The notes beneath the pieces were generated by a model that saw only the letters and a list, made by a program, of their open reading frames with translations, made no database searches and was not told the origin of the DNA. Shown one piece after another: positions 30,201 through 39,200 of a stretch of DNA of 64,000 nucleotides. The stretch spans positions 61,024,551 through 61,088,550 of the forward strand of contig OY998180.1 in assembly GCA_963921935.1 (NCBI GenBank). The letters are read 5' to 3'. Source of the stretch: Galeruca laticollis. Its lineage: Eukaryota; Arthropoda; Insecta; Coleoptera; Chrysomelidae. The translations under genes and the position numbers were made by a program. The stretch's first letter is position 1. The number at the start of each line of letters is the position of its first letter.

Positions 30201-33200
30201 GTCCGGTAAGAAAAGTGAATTAGTGGAAAGACTTAAAGCGGCACTGGAAAATGACGGCTTTGATCCAGAAACAGTTTTATATAATAACGAGGCTTCCACC
30301 TTAATCTCGTCAATTTCTGCCATGGAAGAGAAGATTTTAACGAATGTGAAAAACGATATTTCTGCTATGAAGAATGACATTTCTGCGAATATGGACGAGA
30401 AGATATCTGCTATGAAGAACGATATATCTGCCGATATCTTATTAATGAAAAATGACATTGCCGCTGACGTTGAAAATGAAATTTCGTCTTTAAAATCTGA
30501 AATCGAGAATAAGATGTCGACGATGGACGAGAAAATCGAGAATAAGATTACAACGATGAACGAGAAGATTGAGAATAAGATGACAACGATGGACGAGAAA
30601 ATCAAGGAGTTAGAGAGTAAGATAAAAGATTTAAGAACACAAGACACGCCAGCAGAACAAAAGAAGATCGAGATCTGCAAGCCAGAAACACACCCTAAGT
30701 TAGAAGACATTGGTAGTTTTACCCGAGTCAAGGCCCCAACGTTCGATGGAAAAATGTCATGGACCAATTATGTGTAACAATTTGAAGCAGCCGCTAGAGT
30801 GAATAATTGGTCCAATAGAGAGAAAGCAGTGAACTTAACTATCGCGCTTCGGGGAGATGCCTTAGATGTACTACAGACGATACCACTTGAAGAAACGGAT
30901 GACTTCGAACAGCTGAAGAAAAGGTTGGACATGCGATATGGCCACGAACATCTAGAGCACTTGTACCAATCCCAGCTGAAGAACCGAAGGCAGAAACGTG
31001 ACGAAGCCCTTCAAGAGTATGAAGTGAACATTGTCCGATTAGTTCGATTCGCTTATCCATCAGCACCAGAGAACATTATGCAATGTCTGGGCATCCAGGC
31101 CTTTATCGATGGCTTACGCGACCCCGATATGCAGAGGATGCTTCGTTTAGCCCATCTCACTTCTGACACCAATGTATTGTTTTTCTTATTTATTTAAACG
31201 TTTTTATTACGGGTGGGATAAATTTCAAACACGCGGTAGGTTCACTTACTTAATTTATTTATTCACTACACTATTCACTAATTATATACACAGTATATTC
31301 ACTTAAACTAATTTATATAAACACTTAACTAATTTATATTCACTTATTTACTGTTTGCTATTCCGGTGTATTCTTGTTTATTTCACGAGATCACTTTATC
31401 AACTAAACTGCACTCTCCCTGATCGGTTATTTATATATTAGTGCTTTTTTTACTAGATAATTCTAGATTGCGGCTTACACAAAAACAATTGGCTCTGGTA
31501 TTTTCTAAATAAGACTGGTCACAAAAACAATGTCTAGATAAGATATTTACAATCGTACCCGCCATAATTATAACTTTCATACATGGCTTAGACAGAGTCG
31601 GTTTCAGGGACTATACCAGTGTGCTGTTTCATAACAGTTTGAACGGAGATGGCGCCAAAGCGTTCTCCGCCACTGCAACCCTATTGGATTTATTGTGTTT
31701 TCTCCTATCTCACCTTAGAGAGTGTGCTGTTAGGCCCGTCCTTTTGATTAGACTCCGTTAGTTTACCTACTGTTATCCTTACAACTTTGCGACTTAGTGA
31801 GTCTGATGTGAAATTGGGCAAGCAGTGTTTCTTCATGGCCTGGAACCCAGGCTATGGTAGGTTTGTTAGACAAGCCCACTTCCTCTAGTCCCTGACCAGT
31901 TTGAAACTGATCTTCTGGGAGCTGATTGCCTCTGGTGCCGCTTGGTTGTCCGAGTAAATAATAACGTTTTTACTATTGACTTATTTTTGTTTATTGTCAG
32001 CATGGCACCGTGCATTATTGCAGTGATTTCCGCCTGAAACACCGTGGCGTGCTGTCCGTCGCTTATACATACCTTCACTCTCAGTCTGTCTCCATAGACA
32101 CTAGCTCCGACCCCCTTGTTGGTCTTGGAGCCATCAGTATTCCAGATTTGGTCTGCTTTATTTGGGGGTCTTCCTTCCAGTCTTCCCTCTCCGGTATGGC
32201 AATCCGAAAGTGACTGCGGAAGATGAAAACAGGAGTTGTTTATCTGAGGGCATCTCAAACAAGGAGTTGACCTCATGATCCTCCTCTATTTTCCAGCTCA
32301 TGGCCATTTGGTGTTCTATGATAATTGGATCTTGACCTTGTTTGAGTTTGGGTAGTACCGTCTTTACTTCTTCCTGTGCGTAGATAAGTAAAGGCGGCAA
32401 ATTTAGCAGCACCTCCAGAGCTGAAGTTGGGGTTGTTTTCATGGCCCCCATGATGGATACGCATGTTAGTCTTTGCACACTTTGAAGTTGTCTGATTACT
32501 ACAGCCTGTGTCAGCTTTGCACCCTAAGCAACCGAACCATAGTTTATAATAAGAGACGGAATATGGGCTCATGATATTATAAGGTTGATGTAATTCTAAA
32601 AATAAGTGAAAACAAAAAAGAAATAGTATATACACTACAAGTGACGAAAGTGCCTGATTTTCAATTTCACAAATTGTGTATACTATTTTTTCCAATGTCG
32701 CATTACTGTTTCAAATTTTCATATTAATAAGTCGGTGGTAGACCGTTAATGTGGTAGATAGTTAATGTAATAGATTGTTAATAAATTTACTTTTTTCACT
32801 TTCCTCACTAGTGATGCAAACGCCTATTTTCCTTCCTAAATTGAGTGATGAAAGTGTCATTTTCATAAGCGACGTTGGAAAAAAAGTATTTCTTTATATG
32901 ATTTGCTGGTGGTTGTTTTTGAGTATAATGAAGTGTTCTTTTATATTGTTGCTGAAAAAAATGTCACTAGTCATTGAATGAATAGCTCAACTGCTATTTG
33001 TTATAGCTTTCTCTCATTTGCTCGCTCTCTATGATAGCTGGGTATCTTACTAAAATACACTTTGGAAAATCACCATAAATTGAAAATTCGATGTGTAAAA
33101 CCTTCACTAATACATTTACACACAATTTGTACAAGGCTTTATGCAGTATAAATGCCAGATTTTACAAAAAAATTACCCTTTTCAGTACAGACAGTACATG

Positions 33201-36200
33201 TACCAATAATTTTGAATTAACTTAATTGAAAATCAAAATGAACTTGTATATAAAAATAGATATCTATATCTATATTCGGATTCATGTGTTACATAACAAC
33301 TTTATATTTTATCAACACAAATTAATAAAAATCGTATTATTTCTAACCATTTAGAAGTTAAGTATGTAACAACTTACATGGCGTAGAGGCTGTGAACAAA
33401 TGGAATTTTAGCTACATATAAAAAAACACTTTCATGGTGAACTAACCCAGATATAATAAATATTTTAATGTTGGTCGTTGTTCTTGTTTATTAACATCAG
33501 CTTCAAACTAACCTAACATCATGCTTTTACTACCCCCTGCTCGTATAGTAGTTTTAAGTGTACATGCATATCTGTGAAATGTACCTACTTTTCTTAATTA
33601 TGTGCATATTATTATAAAAGTTTCGTCAAGATTGTAAATATGTTGACCACTAAACAGAAAATTAACTAGGAAAAATTTAGTTACCTTGATCATCAGTATA
33701 TTTTTAGTAGTTCTAAAGTTAAAATATACATAATTTTCATTTTTCAATAGTTGTCCATCTGGTCTTTCAAAAAATATCCGCTTTCTAGCTTTCTTCTTCT
33801 TAATCCACCGTCTCCCGTCGGAGGTTGGCGATCCAATTGGCAATCATTATTCTGGATGTAGCGACTCTGAAGATATCAATTGAGGTACATCCAAACCATA
33901 TTCTTAAGTCTTTCAGCCAGGAGTTCTGTCTTCTTCCCACTGATCTTTTTCCTTGTATTTTTTCCTCAATAATCAGTCTCAAGAGTTCATACCTTCCGCC
34001 TCTCATTATGTGGCCTATATATCTCGTCTTTCTCTCCTTAACAACCTGCATCAGTTCTTTTGATTTTTTCATCCGCGCAAGGACTTCCGTGTTGGTGATT
34101 TTCTGCACCCACGATATTCTTAACATACGACAGTATAGGTACATATCAAACGCGTCCAGCTTTTTCTCTGTAGACGCATCGCATTCTAGCTTTGTTTTGC
34201 AAAATTAGCAAATCATTTGACCTACAAAGAATAGTAGAGATTATTAGTTTCATGTTCATTAATTAATTTTTTTCTAAAAACATGTACATATTACGGAATA
34301 GTTATCAAATAGAAAATATAACATAACTTGAATTAATCCTATCATAATAAATTGATCGATAATATAATAATCACACAAGAAAGTTATATATCTGAAATTA
34401 ACGCAATTCCGATAGTCTTCAAGCATTGGTGAATAGTTACTTTGAAATCAATACATTTAAATCAAGCGGTTTGCCAACTTTTAATTGCGCTGAGTGCTGT
34501 CACTCTTGACGATTCTGATAATCATATGTGACAAACTGGAGCAATGTAAAAACTTTTATTAACCATTTTTCCGTAGGCGTACTTATTCTCAAAGAAGACA
34601 ACACCAAGCCGCAAGAAAAATTCAGCAGTTCATGAGGCAGTCAAAGAATAAGTAAGTATATACCAATGGTATTGCGTTTAAACATTTAGAAACTAAATAA
34701 TAAATCCATTAAAAAATTATTGTAGCATTAAATATCATACAAGTGATGTTAAAAAATAGATCAATTTATTAAATTAGAACTCTGTATGAGCGGGAGTTCT
34801 AGTAATATCCTCATTCTTTCTCAATAATATATTTAAGGATGTGGATTATTTTGAAACATTATTATGGTATTAATATCATTATGAGATGAATGTTAATTTA
34901 AGAATATTTCCTAGACATATTATATAATTTCAAAATATTTTAATGCGTACTTAGTATTTGGGATGAACCAATGGGAACTACTACAAATGTAAGTATAGCT
35001 AAGAATCTTGTTGATTTTTTATTATGTACAATCAGTTGATTAACGATGGTTTTGTTTATAGATTACAGAGAGAACGAGCCGAAAGAGAGAGGCGGGAGGA
35101 CCCGTCAGTGGATGTCCATCAAAAGTCACAGTGTCCAGGGGGCTCTTCCAGTTACATAGGCCCAAATAGCAGGTAATTATCGACCTAAAATATTCTATAA
35201 ATGTTTCATTAGATTTCATATGAATTGAATAATGCGACAGATACAATTGAAAATCTGTATCAAACAGATGAACATAGCCCAGTTCAGCCAATCGAAGACA
35301 CCAGTAATCTAAAAAACTAGAAAAATCCAATAAATTTAGTAAACCAAAAGCAGAAGCACAACTAAGAATTTTATATATAAATGCACAAAGTCTCAGAAAC
35401 AAGTTGGAGGAACTACAGTGTCTCATGAAAATGAAATATTATGATATATTAGTAATTGTGGAAACCTGGTTATATAAAAATGAAGTACACCAATTCGGAA
35501 TTAATGGGTATACAGCAGTGCATGCATGTAGAGATACTAGAGCCGGAGGAGTCGCAATATATATTAAAGAACACATCAAGTTCATTGAGATGAACAATGT
35601 TGGTGGTGGCAGCCAATTCAACATGATTGGGATGAATCTACAGGTAAATGGTGTAAAAATTATAGCCTTATACAGACCACCATCATTCAATGTGAAGGAA
35701 TTCCTGGAAATATTGGAAGAAATACTACAGCCTGAGAAAAAAACACTAATAATTGGTGATTTTAACATAAATTTATTAGATAATAATGAGACCACCAGTG
35801 ACTATAGGAATTGTGTTATATTGAATGGTTTTGAAATCCGAAACAATATAGGCATAGAATATGCAACCAGAATTACACAACACTCTCATACTATTATCGA
35901 TCATGTTTTAGCAACAAGTAACATAGACTGTAAGGTAAACATTGAATATAGCACAGTTTCGGATCACAATATATTAGAAATAGTATTATATACGAAAAAT
36001 AAAAATTATAATTGTAAAGTTCAGAAAACATTTGAGAAACTAGATAACTCAAAATATGAAGACAATTTGAAAGATCTATTGCAAACCTCTATACCGGTTG
36101 ATACATTCGAAACCTTGATCAAACTAATACAAGTAGCTAAAAATAAGGCTACAAAAACAATTAAAATGAAAATTAGGGAGAATAATGATTGGATAACCCC

Positions 36201-39200
36201 GCAGTTTTTAGAATTATTGAAAGGAAGAGATGAATTATACAAACTAACAAAAAAGTTCCCTCAAGATCAACGAATCTTAGGGGACTTCAGAAATGAAAAG
36301 AAGAAAGTTGAAAACGAAAAAAAAATCTAAAAACTAACTTTTTCAGAAAAAAATGGAATGACGCTGATGGAAATCCAAAGAAACAATGGAATTTCGTAAA
36401 TAACCTAATAAAACATGAAAAGAAACAAACTAGTGTAGATACAATAGAGGTAGATAAAACATTATTAACTGATAAATTAGAAATTGGAAACAAATTTAAC
36501 GAATATTTCTGTGATATAGGTCAATCAATCGTCGATAAAATCAATGCAAAACTTTTAAGTAACCCACTTTCACACTGTTTCGAGGAAATCAATATAAAAA
36601 ACTCCTTGTACCTATATGATACTAATATCAAAGAAGTAAGAGAAATTTTGAATGAAATGAATGAAAACTCTGCTCCGGGTAATGATAAAATTTCTGCAAA
36701 AGATTTGTTAAGAGTACAGGAGGTAATAATACCAATTTTAGTCAACTTGGTTAATAAAATGTTTGAAACAGGGGAATTTCCGAAGGAGCTGAAAGTGGGT
36801 AAGGTTACCCCTATCCATAAAACAGGACCAAAAAACAATTTAGAAAACTATCGCCCAATTACTGTAGTCTGTGCATTGTCAAAATTTGTGGAAATTCTTT
36901 TCAAAAAACGTATCATGAACTTTCTTACTAGGTATGTTGAATTGGACAAGTATCAATATGGTTTTCAGAAACACTCGAACACCCAAAGCGATACAACAGA
37001 CTTCCTGAACCATGTTGTATCCAACTTGGATGACAAAAAAATTGTCCTAACAATATTTATTGACTTACAAAAAGCATTCGATGTAGTGGATCATGAAATA
37101 CTACTCGAGAAATTGTACCTATTAGGTATAAGAGGAAAAAGTGCAAGTATATTAAAATCATATCTAAAGGATCGTCAACAGTATGTGTCTCTGCATAAAG
37201 TAAATAGTGAAATCGCAAACATAAACTGCGGAGTCCCACAAGGCTCAGTCCTTGGGCCACTATTATATTCACTACACACCCTAAATCTGAAAAAGGCAAA
37301 TCTTAAAGCTCGCTATTACATATTCGCAGATGATACCATCCTAGTATATGAGGGATCTAACTTGGGAGAACTGGAAGCCTTGGTAAATAGTGATCTACAA
37401 CTATATGATAAATGGCTCCTAGCTAACAAGCTGCAAATAAATGTGAGTAAAACAGTGTATATGCTCTTCAAAAATAAAAATAAAGAAAGCTGGGACCCAG
37501 ATATCAAAATTGGGGATCAGGCCATTCAAAAGGTCGATTATACCAAATATCTAGGATTGGTAATCGATGACAAACTAAATTGGCACAAACATGCAGAGCA
37601 CATGATAAAAAAAATTGTACCAATGATTGGAGCACTTTATAGATGTCAGAGTTACCTGAGTCTACAGAATAAAATTATGATATATAATGCTTATTTTCTT
37701 TCTATATTCCGATATCTGATAACAAACTGGGGGGTATGTTCTCAGACATTATTTAAAAAAATCAAAACTCTGCAAAATAAGGTGGTAAAAACTTTATTTG
37801 GCTATGGTTACAGGGCTAATACAGAAATGATCTACGATCAAACTAAAATATTACCGCTGGAAAAAATTCTACAGATAGAACAATGTAAATTTATCTACAA
37901 AATAACAAAAAATCAACAGAAATGCAACACAAAATTGAATATAATTAATGAAATACATTCCTATGAAACTAGAAGTCAAGACCAAATTTATCTACCCCAG
38001 GTGAGAACGAAAATTGCTCTAAATAATCCCTTTTCTAAATGTCTTCAGTCATTCAATCTTTTGCCAAACTATATAAAAAATAAAGATAGTTATTCCTCGT
38101 TCAAAGCAGAAATGATGCAATTTGTAAATGGCCATGAAAGTTAAAATATATAGGTTCCGGTGCCAGCATTTATTGCTGATTAGGAACAATGCTTCACAAA
38201 AATTATGATTATATACATATATTCTTTTGTTTTTTTGTTGTATGTATATGTGTGTGCGTGTATATGTGTATGTATGCGTATGTATGTATGAAATTTTTTC
38301 GAGACTATTAATTGAGCTCGTCCTGAACATTGTAATTAGGTGTAATTAGTTTTAAGAATCCTTTATAGTCTGAACATGTGATAGGCTAAGAGATTAGTTT
38401 TTCATACATTGTACTGTGACTTTGTACACTTGTTGAAATAAAAGCATTTCTATTAAAAAAAAAAAAACATCAAAACAGGTAACTTTAACATTTTTCCCAA
38501 AGGTAATGTAGAAAGGGTCCTAATCCCCAATTGCCATACTAAAATTGTGTCAATACAAGATGATAATATGATCTGCTTTGATGATAAGGTTTTATACAAT
38601 ATCCTTAGACTCTAGTCCAAATGTATGGAAAATACTATGGCTAGGAGAAGGAAGCATATAAAAGATTAAAATTATTAAAGTGTTAAAAAGTTTAAATATT
38701 ACTTATACAAAGTGATTGAGGTGATTCTAAATAATATATCTTTAATGAACACTCCTACTCTTATAACCGAAATAAGATTATATAGGTTCTTATTGTCTAG
38801 AAGCTTCTTCACAACGACTTTGCAGATACATGTAGCCAACTCAAGTGCTCCAAGAATTGAAAGGGATGTAGTTTTCTTTTCCTTAGTCTCACAAGTTCTT
38901 CACAGTAGCTCAATATGTGTTCTGAAGTTTCCTTTAATCCACAGTGAACATTCTGGTAACAAGTAGGGTAATCGGTTTTAATTAGCCAGTGCGTATTGGG
39001 TTTTCAAACAGCACCATTGTGTGGAGCTACTTGCTCTTAACCACCATATAAAACGGCAATAATGTATCACTTCCACTTCTGCCTCATATACCTTCACGTT
39101 TTCTTAAGATCAATGTTCTTGACATGGATACTTTCACTTTCTCCAAATTTGGAACTGTCCATACAATTAAAGATTTTTGCGTCTGTATCTCTCTATCTAC

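Larger units (their letters stand above)
27270..31636 (-). mobile_element. Gypsy LTR retrotransposon, one LTR, gag inverted
   Basis: Reading on the minus strand: a 5' LTR (31636-31173), a primer-binding-site region, a gag segment in the opposite orientation (30130-31153 on +), then pol (about 30100-27270 on -). The gag C-terminus, zinc knuckle and protease are missing, as are the integrase C-terminus and the 3' LTR. The order of RT, RNase H and integrase (zinc-binding HHCC then DDE core) is that of the Gypsy superfamily. It lies antisense in a Camta intron. Confidence 0.82.
35125..38467 (+). mobile_element. CR1-group (CR1/L2/Daphne-like) LINE, nearly intact ORF2, poly-A tail
   Basis: The element ends in AATAAA (38437-38442) and an A13 tract (38455-38467). 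It is flanked by an 8-bp direct repeat CATCAAAA (35117-35124 and 38468-38475). If the flanking repeat is a chance match, the 5' end would be nearer 35230. ORF1 is absent or reduced to a remnant ('TDTIENLYQTDEHSPVQP'), so it is 5'-truncated. It lies in Camta sense orientation. Confidence 0.8.

Noticed and set aside
30120..30767. 215-codon minus-strand frame, Ser/Phe/Ile-rich
   Set aside because: Exact antisense of the repetitive coiled-coil gag segment; low-complexity shadow.
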